Shown in pieces: positions 27,802 through 40,758 of a stretch of 64,000 nt of DNA. The stretch's first letter is position 1, and every line of letters starts with the position of its first letter. The notes under the pieces were generated by a model that did not search any database, was not told the DNA's origin, and saw only the letters and a list, made by a program, of their open reading frames with translations. Origin of the DNA: Odontesthes bonariensis (lineage: Eukaryota; Chordata; Actinopteri; Atheriniformes; Atherinopsidae); NCBI RefSeq assembly GCF_027942865.1, contig NC_134524.1, positions 21,009,536 to 21,073,535 of the forward strand, in the 5' to 3' direction. A program made the translations under genes and the position numbers.

Positions 27802-30800
27802 ATGGATCCAGCGTTGGCCTCTCCGCCTGAAATCATCCTAGATGACAGAGCGGATTATTCTCAGCCAGGAGGCCTACACTGCCCTCATTTCTCGCCACTA
27901 TTTTCTGCTGGCAGATGCGCTCCATGGGAAGGTCCAGATAATCACAAACATGTCCCTCAAGTGAGCTACGAAATCTTCGAAAGTGAAGCGTTTTGTCCTT
28001 TGGGGGTTCATCAGATAAAAATGTCTCACCCTGCATTGCTGAAGCCGCCCACAGTTGCAGAAATATTCAGAAACAGACTGTGTTGTGATCAAAGGGACCA
28101 GCTATCGGTGCAGCATGTTCTCCACAGCCCGACTCAGCCCATCCAAGCCCAGCAGAGCCCCCTCTGCCATGGCTTCCACACCACATCGCCTCCTGGTGCT
28201 GGTGTCCAACCTGGAATGCCATCACTCCCGTGTAGCCCATGTGCTCCTCATGACTCCAGCTGGATGAATATGAGTCCTCTCTCCTCCCCACCTTGTCAGG
28301 GGTTTTGTTGGTGTCCCTGTATGCTGGCCCCCATCAGCAGCCCATCAGATGTCTGCTCCTGTGCATATTTACCTCCTCACCCATGGCTCCTCAAGTCTAA
28401 AGTTCATCCCCGCTGGTGCTTGTGCCCGCAGGCGGTGCCTGTCCATCAGACCTGCAGTCCAGCTCTGTAAGGGATCAACGCCACTTTTGATAGCCCCTGC
28501 GTTTTCTGTTATATTGGTGAATCCTTGATGTGGTACTGAGTCAAACTGCGTATTCTTGACCACAGGGATTCAAGGACAAGAGACAACGAGCAGTTGAATG
28601 GAAATGTAACGCTGGAGTCAGAGACAATCGGAGAGGAGGCCAAGACACAAGGTCAGAGATGAAAACCTTACAAAAAGTGCAGCCATACATTACTAGTATG
28701 CAAAAGTAGCCAGACTTCCCTCTCATCTTTTAAAGTGGTCTTGAGCAATACTTCTGCAAGACTTCTGAATGTCTTTTCAAGGTTTTGGTTTGGACATTGG
28801 CTGCTTTTTCACACATTTTCAATCCAACCCCACCATGTTCTGAGGGAATGTGCTTTTTTTTTTGCTTGCCCTGTTTAATCATTGTAAATATTAATAATTT
28901 TTTGAGCTACTTGACTAATTTGAATTTGAATTTGAACTAATGAATAAAGTATTTTTCTATTCTATTTTATTAACGCCCAATGTGACATATATGTCACATT
29001 ACAGATCTCTGACAGTGGGGGGTGGTATTTTGAAAAAAATGTCAGAAATTTGTTCTATGTGGTCTATTTAGTCTGTGTTATGACCCCCTTAATTTTCATC
29101 TAAGTAGAAATGGGTCCGGGTTCTTATGGGTTAAGGGATGACAGACTGATTGTGTCTACACACGACACATGGCCTTTTGGTTAAGGAACCAATTTTAAAT
29201 GACATCTTTGGGCACTTTGTTACTCGAAGCTTGAAAACTGCTTAAATAATTGACAAGAAAGCTGGTCTAGGAGGGTTCGGGTGGTGTTGAAGAATAACGG
29301 TGCTCATACTAAACACAGACTTAAAGCTAAACATCAGTATTTAGTCACTGCAAGAACTCTGAAGTACTCGGCCTGTCTGATGCTTTCTGTCTTTCATCAC
29401 AGGAGAACAGCAGAGAACTGTCACACCCGGAGTGCACGAGCTCCAAGAAAACCAGCCAGATCACAAGCTAACAGAATTCAAAGTTTCTCCCGGATCTTCA
29501 CCTGCTTGGGAGGAACAACTCGTCGCATTTGAGGCCTACGCGGACTACAAGACGATAATGGACTCGCTCTGTCCCGAGGTTCCCAACTCTAGGCAGTAGA
29601 AACCATCGGATTTACCTTTAGACTGTCAGAATTGACGCCTTTCCTGATTTGTAAATTGGTGTTTGTTGCGTGAAACTAACTCGCCATCACCTGTTTCCCC
29701 CGCTCTCTCTCTCAGATTCCAGGAAAAGACGAGTGTGACATCAGGGAGAAAGGAGAAACAGGAAACTTCTCATTTCTGGAGTACCTGGATGAGTTGTGCA
29801 GCGATGAGGACTTCATGACAGAAGTATGTTTATCAGTAGCATTACCATGTCACAGTTTTCCGCACTAACACTTTATTTTCAGTGAAGCAGAGTGTTAAGA
29901 AAAGGATTTCCAGGTAAAGGTGGACAGAGTAGGTTAAATCTCCCCAAAAAGGTGGGGCAATCAATCTTTTATCTTTGTAATCTTGCCATTCCCTGTCTAA
30001 ATACTCAAAGGATAGCCTGGCTCTGGGAAACTATTTCGATTTTTTTTTGGTGTGCAATACAAGCTTGTTTTTAATCTCTGAATTCTCCAACAATCTCTAC
30101 TGGGGACGGGTCAGGACTGCAGGCTGGTCAGTCCAGTACAGGAAAACCTCTTCTTCTACAGACACGTCTGTGTAAAGTGCGCAGAACGTGTTTTTCCCTC
30201 GTCTTGGTGTATAATTAGGATACTCATACAACGCCATACCGCCATAGAGCCTTGCTTTTGGACTTTTGGACCAATAATACTGATTGGTCTGTCCACAATA
30301 CACCTATCCATTGTGTGACGGTCCATCTCAGATGCCTCCTAGTCCAGAGAAGTTAACGGCACCTTTGGACAAAGTCAAATTTTATTTTATTTTTTTTTCC
30401 AAGTACCTTTTGCCTGTGCAGCTACATCAACCATTGTTGAATGGTTTTTGGTGGAACGCAACCTGAGGGACTGAAGATCACCGGTGTCCAATTTAGCCTT
30501 GCACCCCCTTGCCCTTTACTCAGGGAAATTCCTCCAGAATACTTGATTCAATTTGCGATATTTCACACTGTAGAAGAAGAAATAATGATCAACGATAATA
30601 AAGCGAAATGATGAGAATAGTGCAAAATACTCTAAATGAATAATGGGAATTGTGGGCTCGCTAATGAGGACTCAGGTATCCAAATGCCTTGTCATGTAAT
30701 TAGTGACGACATGCCATTGTTGGTTCACTAACAAGAGATGCAGTGTTAATAAAACACCCATGATAACGTTGTAAGTGATCATGTTTCAGTAGATGTTAGA

Positions 30801-33800
30801 CCCTCTGTTAATCATTTCAGACTAATTGATCCTTTTGTACACCTTCACATGCTGAAGGCCACAGATTCTGTTCACATGCAGGGTACGGAAATAGTACACA
30901 CTTGGTAAAATGTCTCCATTTAGTGTGGATCATACAGGTGGAATGTAGGACTTTATTTCTCTGTGTCCACGTGACTCATCCACATTTCTTTCTGTCAGGT
31001 GGAGTCGATCCTGAATACTGACCAGCTGAACTCCCTCCTCTCCTCAGACCCGGACACCATTGATATTTTTGACCTGGGGCAACAACAGGAGGAGGTAACG
31101 AGTGTTTAAGCGCCGTAAATGTTCACCATTGCACTTTCAGCTCTTTGTTTTATCGTTTCTGTTGGATGACAGCATGCCGTAAGACTGTCCCCTTGACTCC
31201 TTTCCCAATTCGCACAAGCTTGATTCCTCTCCTGGACTCCTATGCTCGCACCTTAGAACCCTCCCACCAAAGGTGTCCTTCAAAACTGAGCCTTTTTCCA
31301 TTTGGTACCTCCACATGGTTGCCATCTTAACTGGTCGTGTGGTAAATTACCAGGAATACGTCACAGACTGACACTGCAAGTGTGTTTTGATACTGGAGGG
31401 ACCGTCTAAGTGAGCCTCCACCGTCTCATTCCGTTGTAAAATTAGACATTTATATGAGTCTGCAAAAACTGTTGCAGCCAGCCTGCATTAATCGATTTGA
31501 CAGGAAGGATCCTGTCATCTGATCCAAACTCCCCTGATAGCAGCACATTTTGAAGGTGACTGGGAGGGGTGAATGCAGGCTTCTCCAAGTCAGCACCCGA
31601 CCCATTCGTGGCGTTTTACTGTTGCAAGTGTGCAATATGTGTCATTTGTAATGGTTACGAAAGACTGCATGCATTGGGAATTATGTGGAATTTATATTGT
31701 TGCCATTTAAATTTGCCGTAACCGTGACAGCAACAGTTGCGTCCAGGACAATTATCCCAACAAGTACAATAAAGTTTATCATACTGCATCTTATCTTATC
31801 GTACCATAAATTATAGCTTTGCTTCCGTCTGATAAGGATCAAAGCCACAGCTGAGGTAAAATGTAAATATAAATGTACTTTATTTATACAGCCCTTTACA
31901 GACAATCCTTACGATGTACCAAAGTGCTTTACAGCAGGTAATAAATAAGGAGAAGAATAAGTAAAAACAAATAAAAACGATATGAGAACAGTAAGAGCAA
32001 TAAAATACAACAAAATCGAATAAGATCAAATAAGATAAAAGTGTCATCATACTACTGGGTATTAAAAGCAATCCTAAATAAGTAGGTTTTTAGCCTAGAT
32101 CTGAAGAGGCCCAGGTCAGAAATAAGACGTAGCTTAACGGGGAGCTTATACCAGAGCCTGGGGGCAGCAACAGAAAAGGCTCGGTCACCCCAGGGTTTGT
32201 ATTCTGACCCGGGGACTTCCAGTAAAAATTAATTTGTTGACCTCAGAGCTCTACCAGGATTGCGGACTGTTAAAAGCTCATATAAATATGATGGGGCGAG
32301 GCCGTTAAGAGCTTTAAAAACAAACATTAAAAGTTTAAAATCAATTCTATAAAGGACAGGAAGCCAATGGAGGGAGTTAAGAACAGGAGTGATGTGCACA
32401 CGTCTGTTGGTGTTGATTAAAAGACGGGCAGCAGCGTTCTGCACAAGTTGAAGGCGACTGAGAGACGCTGACATAAAGCGCATTGCAATAGTCTGACCTT
32501 GAACTTATTAGGGCATGGATGGCTTTCTCGAGGTCATCACGACTTAAAAACATTTTAACTTTGGCCAGGAGACGCAACTGGAAAAACATAGTCCTGATGA
32601 CCTTGTTCATTTGTTTGTCCAACCTCAGATGACTGTCAAAGGTCACTCCCAGATTTCTGGCGGTTGAACTAAGTTTTCAAGACAAGGCAAAGCCAGCCGT
32701 CACAGTATCCCCAAAACACAATGAACTCAGTTCAGTCATTTAAATGAAGAAAACTTTGGGCCAACCACTGCTTAATATCAGCAATACAATTAAACAAAGA
32801 ACATTGTTACTAGGTAGAAGAATCTAAATATGATGATCGGCAAAAGAACAGTTGCATTGTTGGCGGGTTGTTAGAACTGTGTGGATGAGTACAAGAAGGC
32901 AGCATGTTATGATAAGGTCCCTGCTTTCTTATTCCAACATCATCTGCAGGAAATTCTTGCCATGTTCATTTGATCCCCTGGCATTTCAGGTCTGTGGTGA
33001 AACTTTAAATCAATTCCCAAAATACTGTAATCTCTCACTCATCTCCCTCTTTTCCTACAGACAACCCTGAGAGAGAACTCACACCTACTTCCTGTCAGCA
33101 ACGGACCCGTCACCGTGGAGACATCTCGGCCGACTTCACACGGTGACCAAACGCTTCAGCGCCCAGTCTTGGATCCTCCGAGCATAAAGACCGAACCAAA
33201 CCACACCGGACAAACGTCACCAGAAAAGGTGGGACCAAAGGAGGCCCGGGGAACCAGTTCCCGGCCCTTGCCGCCACATCCTCAAGAGGACTCCACTGAG
33301 GCTACACCTGAGGGTCACATATTTCCACCAGGCGAAGAACACGACAGCCCAGCTTTGCTTAACACCTGCGCCAGCGTTTGCCACCACTGCTCCTTTCTCA
33401 AGCAAAAGAGGTTTGCTTCTCACGCAACCCAAACTGAGAATTTCTCAGACTCGGTCAATGAAACGGCAAAACCACCCCGATCGGAACCTGCCGCCGACCT
33501 CGGAGCAAAAGCACAAGGTGAAAGCGAGAGAGGATGCGGAGAAAATCTGGAGACGTGTGCTGGAGCAGGAGAGACACAAAAGCAGGAAAGCGTGGCAGAA
33601 ACTTGGTCAACAAAGGTTTTTGAAAAGGAGGTGGACATTAAAGACATCCCGAAACCTCCGAGGCTGCCCAGCCAAAGTGAAAAAGAAGAAGAAAAGTGCT
33701 CAGTGGTAGGAGCAGGGGAGAGGAAACCAACTGAAAAGAACTTGGCGAAAACACCTGAATTCACCCCAAAGGGGGATTTGGGGGAAAAACAGAGAAAGTA

Positions 33801-34599
33801 CTCGAGGAGAAGACAATTATTTAAAGGAGAGGAGGGCGAGTGTAAAGGGCAGTGCTCAGGGACAGCAGAGAAAGAGGAACAGAAAGAGCTTACAGGAGAG
33901 ATGCATAAATTACAGGTGTATGCTGGGAATCCCCTCCATTTCTGCACAGAAATGGGGCCAAATGAGACTTGTTCATCCAAGACTCAAGGAAAGGAGAGAC
34001 CAGAGGAGGGGAATCAAACATCTGGATTTGTGAGGCCAAGAACGAGGAGTATAGCGGCAGAAGAAAGAGTACAGACAACACCCACGACCAGGGGGAGAGT
34101 CAAATGCTCAGAGACGAAGCCCTCACCCAAGAGAGAACTGGAGATAAACCTGCAGGAAACCACAAGTGAGCCACAGTTCCTGCCAGCTGCAAGTCCAACA
34201 AAAAGAAGCAGAAGAATGAGAGCGGAAAAGACGGCAGGCAAGGCCAAGGTTGCAAAGAAAGATTTGACGGCACACAAAGCCAAGATTTCCAGAAACGGGG
34301 GTCGTCCTGCTCAGACGCAGATGAAAAAAGAATCATTAAGGGGTGCGAAAAATGTTCCGAAAGGTCCAAGAGAGGCAGCACTGGATGACCGGTGCGAGGC
34401 CAAGCATCCCACCACAAGGCTGAGGGCACAGTCTGCCATTAGGTGCGGGGAAAGTCCAAAATCACCCCCCACTCTGCTCCCAGAGTCGAATCAAAAAACT
34501 CCGCAACAAAGGACTGCAGTCCTGGAAACAAAAACTTTGGGAGTAAAGTCTAAAATTTCAAAAAGGCAGAAGAAGAAGCTGAAAAAGGAAAACTTTTAA
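27802..34599 (+). CDS. nutm1: NUT-family protein (NUTM1-like), six coding exons
   Basis: Mammalian NUT recruits p300/CBP and drives histone hyperacetylation in spermatids; here that role is inference only. Exons: 27802-28466, 28566-28651, 29403-29578, 29716-29823, 30999-31094, 33061-34599; all junctions are GT-AG and phase-consistent, giving 889 aa. The start MDPALASPPEII follows an acceptor at 27775; an upstream in-frame Met at 27589 would lie in intron. Residues 1-221 are Pro/Ser/Cys-rich. Residues about 327-376, with FSFLEYLDELCSDEDFMTE followed by VESILNTDQLNSLLSSDPD, resemble the acidic segment of human NUT, within the region reported to bind p300. The 512-codon last exon is Lys/Glu-rich with basic nuclear-localisation-like clusters and ends KRQKKKLKKENF, recalling the basic NUT C-terminus. 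Its place between nop10 and lpcat4, on the opposite strand, matches human NUTM1. The first exon and start are the least certain parts. Confidence 0.75.
28974..29130. mobile_element. Short TTAA-flanked MITE
   Basis: A 157-bp segment flanked by TTAA at 28970-28973 and 29131-29134. The ends CGCCCAATGTG and CTTATGGG form a short, imperfect inverted repeat. It lies in an intron of the NUT-like gene after an AT-rich tail that may be a LINE end. Confidence 0.45.
30095..30195 (-). mobile_element. Tc1/mariner transposon scrap
   Basis: The stretch around GGTCAGGACTGCAGGCTGG resembles, in reverse, the part of a fish Tc1/mariner transposase gene that encodes the conserved SPDL motif. It is too short and too decayed to give ends. 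Confidence 0.35.
31868..32680 (-). mobile_element. L2/CR1-type LINE, 3' fragment
   Basis: The minus-strand frames at about 32377-32646 and 32229-32483 encode the end of a LINE reverse transcriptase, including RLQLVQNAAARLL, HITPVLNSLHWLPV and KALNGLAPSYL, all hallmarks of L2/CR1-clade elements. A frameshift separates the two frames. A 3' untranslated tail follows toward lower coordinates and ends near TATAAATAAAGTACATTTAT at about 31870. The copy is 5'-truncated and inactive. It lies in intron 5 of the NUT-like gene, in the opposite orientation. Confidence 0.88.
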
Positions 34600-34841
34600 A
34601 AGGAGAAAAAAGTAACAGATTCTGATTAGATATAGACTTTATTCATCCCGCAACGGGGACATTTTTAGAGGAAATGAGGGATTGAAGAAAAAAAAAAAAA
34701 GAAGAAGAAGCTACCAGCAGACGTCATCATGGGCAACGGGAGCGCATGGATCCAGAGTTTGTGTTTTAAAGATATTCCACATAAAGACATGATAGTGGTT
34801 AGAAGAAATAATAAAAAAATACTTTAATTAAAAGAGTTCAG

Positions 34842-34847
34842 TTTATT
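34842..34847 (-). terminator. lpcat4 poly(A) signal candidate
   Basis: AATAAA on the minus strand, about 560 bp after the lpcat4 stop. Other AT-rich candidates lie in between, so usage is uncertain. Confidence 0.45.
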
Positions 34848-35253
34848 GTCAACAACAATCACAAAAATGAAAGAATTATTCCTTTTCATAAAATCCATTT
34901 TAGGATTTACAGTATTTAGTTTCTTTTGCACACACACCACTGTCCCATCACAAAAAGTCAGCATACATGAGAAATTTAATAAATAACATTTTAAATGGCA
35001 AAGTTAACTCAATAGCTCTGAAACAACAAGTGACAGATTTATTTTGAGTAAGTTATAAAAAAATAAAAAAAATAAAAAAAGGCTCACTGGTAAACATACA
35101 CACGAGGAGCTGGGTACACACACACACACCCACACACTTCAGAAAGCCACTGTAGCATCCTTTCACCCTTCTTCAAGACATATTTTGGCTTGTCAGTGTT
35201 TGTGCAAACTAATGCCAGACTTAAAAACATCAAAAATCATTGTCAGACAAAAA

Positions 35254-35258
<5 letters not shown>

Positions 35259-35285
<27 letters not shown>
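35259..35285. repeat. (TA)n microsatellite in lpcat4 3' UTR
   Basis: A perfect TA run of about 13 units. Confidence 0.95.
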
Positions 35286-35405
35286 TCTTTAAAATGTACA
35301 AAAATACAATTCTTCGTCGATTACTCTAGTTCAAACATGATGGCAAAAAAAAATAATAAATAAATAAAAAAGTCATGAGGCTTTTGTAGCGTAACCCAAA
35401 CGGTT

Positions 35406-38400
35406 TCATTCAAACTTCTTTTTACTTTTGTGAGCGACTCCGTTGTTGTTTACAGCCTTCCCATTGGCCAGCAGAGTGAGTGACCCTCGAGAGCCCGCCT
35501 CCTCGGGCATCAGGTACTCGCTTAAAACCCTCTGATAGGTCGGGTGGGTCGTCAGCACTCGCAGCAGATTTTCTGTGGGCCAAATGATCCGTCAGTTTAA
35601 TGCCAACCGACAACGACACAACGCCATAACTGTGCCTTTAGAATAACCTCATTCTAACCGTCTCAACTCTGTTCGGGGTTGTTTGAGTACAATGTGTAAG
35701 CTCTGTGCCAATAATGAGACTGTATTTCACAGTTTTCGCTCGTGCTGGAAACAGCTGCCTGTCTGGAAGTAACCAAGCATGCTGCTGGGGAGGCAGCACC
35801 AAGCCGACACTCTTACTGAGGGGACGCTCCCTGTTCCAGCACCACTTACACGACCAAATGACCACAGATGCTCACCTTCCGTAAGCGTGCCCTGACTGGA
35901 GGCCTCGGCGTAAAGTGCAGCAGTGTTGTGCTGGGGAAGGCCCAGCAGCGCCCCCATGAGGCCCGAGAGCTCCCCTGCACTCAGGCTGCCTCTGCCCTCT
36001 GTGTCAAACAACTGCAAAACAAGAGACAGCGCATTCAGAACAAAGAGAAACCAGCAGCAGCAGGTGTTCATCTTCTTTATTTGCAGTCAGGGGAACATCG
36101 ATCCTCTGGATAAAACGAGGACTTACAGGAAAAGCAGTGTGAAGAAGTGACTTGAAGCTGGTGAATCCGGTAAGGGCCGAAATACTCAAACAGACCTGCC
36201 TGAGGTCCACACTTTCATCCTGAAGATGGAAACAAACAAAAAAAGGGTTTACACGTGTGAACGGAGATTCAATCCGGTTCAGGCCTTGCAAACAGCCGGC
36301 ACTGAAACAAACACTCATCTGTTAGCAAACTGCTCCCATTCTCCGAACACCGAGGCTGCACTCTGAACAGACCCGTGTGCGTTCTGAAGAGCAGAAGGGA
36401 AAGCAGCTTTCTCTACACCTTCTGCATGTTACTGGCAGCAGAAAACCTGCACTGCATTAAGAGGCATTTTCTGGAACATCCGAGGCTTCCATTAAAACAG
36501 CCGCAGGAACTCTTACAGTCCCAGAAAACACCAGATTAAACACCAGACTGGTAACATCAAAGAGAAGCCCAGAGGACCATCCAATCTCGTTTCCAGAAAT
36601 AGGTGCAGCGAAGTTGGAAAAAAATAAATTAGAATAAATAAATCAAGCAGTTAATCTTGGATATTCACACACACACACAGACAGAAATGAGCATACCTTT
36701 GAGTACAGGCCACAGATACGGACGGCTGTTCGTTTATCCGTCAATGCCAGAATAGAGGCGAGCTCCTCTGCGCTGGCCTTTGACCCTGGAGCACCTGAGC
36801 GACACCTGTCAGTCATTCTGTCCAGCGCCACTTCTACCTCATGCGCTCCCAGACTGAGAGACAAAGAAAGAAAGTGACGCTCATTAAAGCCAAACAGCAT
36901 TTACGCAGATTTAGCCAAACATAAAAGGACTTTTTTTTTCTTTTTACCCATTTTTGTGCAGCAGTGACAGCGTTTCCCTGGCAGGAGAGTCCAGAGGCAG
37001 CGAGAGACCGCCGAGTTTACTCACAGGAACTCGGCCCTCCATCACATAGTCTGTAGCTGGGATTCCTAAAGCCCTGAGGCACAGAACCCAATTACACAAT
37101 GTTAATTAAACAATGTGACAGCCATGGGGTTCCCACAAATGAACCAGAGCGTGAGTAATTACAGTTCCACGGAAAGGTGAGTTCGACCTCAGGTCCTCTG
37201 AACTAGACAGACCTGAACACACCAGTTGAAACACTTATAACAAAACTCTTCCACTATTCCAAGCTGACCAGTAAAATATGGCTCATCGGTACCATCTAGT
37301 GGCAGCCATGTGCAAGGACAGCCCTGTCACAGCTCCAAGACACAAGATGCCTGGTAGATAGTGTTCAGCAGTGCAGGGAAGCCTCAACTCACAATTATCG
37401 CCAGTCCTTTTATTTAGCTTTCATAATATGAATCTGTGTGCTTGACAAATCTTACTTGGCCACGAGCTTCTGAACATTGTCTGCATACAGGTTGGGGTCA
37501 TTCTTCTCCTCCTGGGACGGGTTGTAAACTGGCAGGAACTGCGGCACAATTTAGAAAAATAAAAATAAATTAAAAAAGGACATAATTCTTTCATTTACTC
37601 ACAGCAACTGCTTAATGGTAAGAAAAAGGGTCAACTTTGAGACAAATAAGATCATGAATAAAGAAAAATAAATAAATTTTAAAAAAAACACTCCCTGTTA
37701 AGATTTTTTTTCCTTTCTTAAAGCAATGTTATGACAAGGCAAGAAGTGGTGACCGACCTGGCTAAGAACGATCAGTTACACCTCCGGACACCCACACACC
37801 ATTACTGCTAATTAAGATCTTTGCCGGATCCGTTTAGAGAATATTCTGTGAAATCAATCCCATGGTCTCACCTCAACTGTCATGTTGGTGTAGAACTGTG
37901 AAGTGGTGTGCCACAGTGCTTCTGTCCTGATGGATAAAAAGATCACATTTCATTCAACAGCACTCCTGACAGGTGCCCAATTCACTTCAGCGCCAAACTG
38001 ACTGCAAAGACCGTCGAAGGGGTCCATTTCTAAGGCTTCAAATCTAATCTCTCGTCTAAGAACATGTGCCGACCGCTCGGGTAGCTGTAGCTGACCAGGC
38101 CAACCAGATTGTAGCACTGAAGACGTAAACCAGGCACCGACAGTTTAAACAGGACCCCCGAAACATAAACACACACAGTGGGTCTGGACTGACAGCGCTG
38201 TGAGACGAACTCCTCTATAACAACATGAGATGCTTAGAACAAACATATTTGGGAGAATGATCAAATGAATGAGAGTAGAAACTAAAATCACAATTCAAGA
38301 CATCTAAATGCATTTCTTTGAAGGTTCTTAAAGCGTTTGAGACTCTAAAGTTCCATTTTTATCTGTCTTTATCTCATCTTTTAACTAAGATGAATGTCCA

Positions 38401-38520
38401 AACCCAAAAAGACTTCATCCAACTACAGTTGTGACTGATATAGATCTAATAAGTTGCCTCTCAGACTCAGCTTTCACCAAAACAGCTCTTATGAGCACAC
38501 AGCGATGCTTAAGAGAGTTG

Positions 38521-38557
<37 letters not shown>

Positions 38558-40724
38558 GGCTGGAATTCCTGGAAGCTCCAGAGTTTACATTTCGCCCTGC
38601 TTGTGTTGCAACCCAGCGCTTCCACCGCTGCGGCGTCCGACAGATACAAGCCCAGGAAAGACTGAGGAACTCACCAGGTTGTTCCTTTGTACGTCCAGCG
38701 GACGGTATCCTAAGGAAGAGCCATAAAAGCACTCGTCAAACAGTGGAAACTTTATAAGGATGAAGAAGAAAAAAAAAAAAAAAAAACTTTGGCACAGACA
38801 GAGGGAGTGTTTTGTTTTTAACTGCACGCCTCATTTCACTCACATTTCCCTCATTAAACACCCCGACAGGTATGCAAACACTGGCCTGGTCAAACATTAC
38901 AGTTATGCCCAGTGACATGACTACAGCCTGTTAAAAATGTAGGCACACACACACACACACAAAAAAAACAAAAAAAGGTGATGTAATGCATCTCACTACC
39001 ACACCATCCGCCTTTTTAAGACTCAAGTCTTTGACATGATGACATAAAAACAACACGGAAGGACTTCTTTTGGTTTGTCACAGGGTTGTTTTTCCACTTA
39101 AATCAGCACCTAGCTCCAAAGTATATTCTATAAATAAACCTGACTGGACTCTTGGACATTTGGCCGATGCTTCTGTACAGTTACAGCGAAGATGAATTCC
39201 TGACTGATCCACCTCAATATGCCCCACCAAAAAACAAAAAAAACAACAACAAAAAAAAAAAAGCGACAAATTGAAGTGCAGCGCCGAATCGACATGGAGC
39301 ATGATGTTCTTAAAGCAATTGCGTGGAGAGCAGCCACTTCTTGTGAGCCCACTCCTGGTGGCACACTGCGGCCGATTTATCTCCAGTCTTTATATTCCAC
39401 GTCGACGTTATTGTCGATGCTGAAGTCGGTCACGGTCAAATGAAGGCGCACTGAAATGCACCTAAAAGCAATTCGACCGAGTTCATATCAGCAACCCACT
39501 GCATCAGCTATGGGCTTCAGTGAGGACGGCAACTGGTGATGCATGATGGACAAGAAAGTCCAGTCGCACTGGAACTGTACGAATTTACGCCCTGCTCCGA
39601 ACAGAAAAGCTGGATTTCCTGCCAAATCTATCATTTGTTCCATTTCAAACTGCTGAATACCAGGGCTGGGTGTGACCGACTGCTACGCTTTTACTACACC
39701 GAAAACAGAAAAAAAAAACGCAAGATACCAAAAGGATGAAAATACTTTTAGAAAGTCAATTTTTTCAAGTTGCGAATCAAATCAAGATTTTTATACAAAT
39801 CACCCCCCATACACACACACACCCCCCCCTCTAAAGTCTATACTGTGCAGTCTCTCATGCATTGTACAGCACTTTTCAGAAAGCTGCTCGTTTGCCTGAT
39901 CAACACCGTTAATCGTTTTTATATCATCCATGTCTGAAAGGGCCTCCCCTCACTTCGCAGCTGCAAGCATCTATGAAATAAACCCGACCACCCCAGCGAT
40001 TCCACTCACCAATTTGTTTGGGTAATGCAACAGAACTGGTTGGACGGGGACTCCGGCGAGGAAGGCACCTGGAGTGGAAATGGAGAAGAGAGACCGGAAT
40101 GACCGAGAGAAATACCTCAGAGCAAGGAGCAGTCAGACATTAGGTTGCAACACAACGAGCTGCAACGCCCTTCTCTCTCTCTCTCGTGCCACTCATTCCA
40201 ACGTGATTTGTACAAACATCACCTGAGCAGCATGTTCCGTCTTAGTCATGGAGGAAATAAAAACAGACCGGATAGACTGCACTGATTAGCAAGAGCACCA
40301 CATGTTCAGTTTTTATTTTTTTCATGTTCTCTTGCATGCGTTTTACTCACCAGGCTTGAATTTGAGGAGAGCGCGGCCATTAGTTGTAGTTCCCTCGGGA
40401 AACATCAGCATCTAGACAGGAAACATCAAATGTCAGCGTACGAGTTGAGCCCCGTTACTGAGACGGAGGTACACGAGCATCGAGCTCTCACCTGAGGCCA
40501 GAGGCCTTCAGAGGTCAGCCTCTCGTTGAGCTGAGCGACGGCCTTTCTCCTCGACTCTGGATCCTTCCTGCTCACGATCACAGCCTGGTTAAACTCCAGC
40601 AGAGCTGAAACACAGTTAAGGAGAAAAACAAAACATAAAAACAGTCACAAGAACTAAATTGGAGGGGAAAAAAAAAACAAAAACAGGGAATGGGTCCAAA
40701 CTAAGCAAGAAAAAAAATAAATAA

Positions 40725-40758
<34 letters not shown>

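Larger units (their letters stand above)
34600..35405. other. Convergent 3' untranslated regions of the NUT-like gene and lpcat4
   Basis: The two genes converge here, with 806 bp between their stop codons. The left part has a short repeat-like tail (TAGACTTTATTCATCCCG at about 34631-34648). The right part, below 35405, is AT-rich and probably lpcat4 3' UTR. A (TA)n run is at 35259-35285. Confidence 0.6.

Noticed and set aside
33420-33980. 186-aa minus-strand open frame
   Set aside because: It is the antisense shadow of the Lys/Glu-rich last exon of the NUT-like gene.
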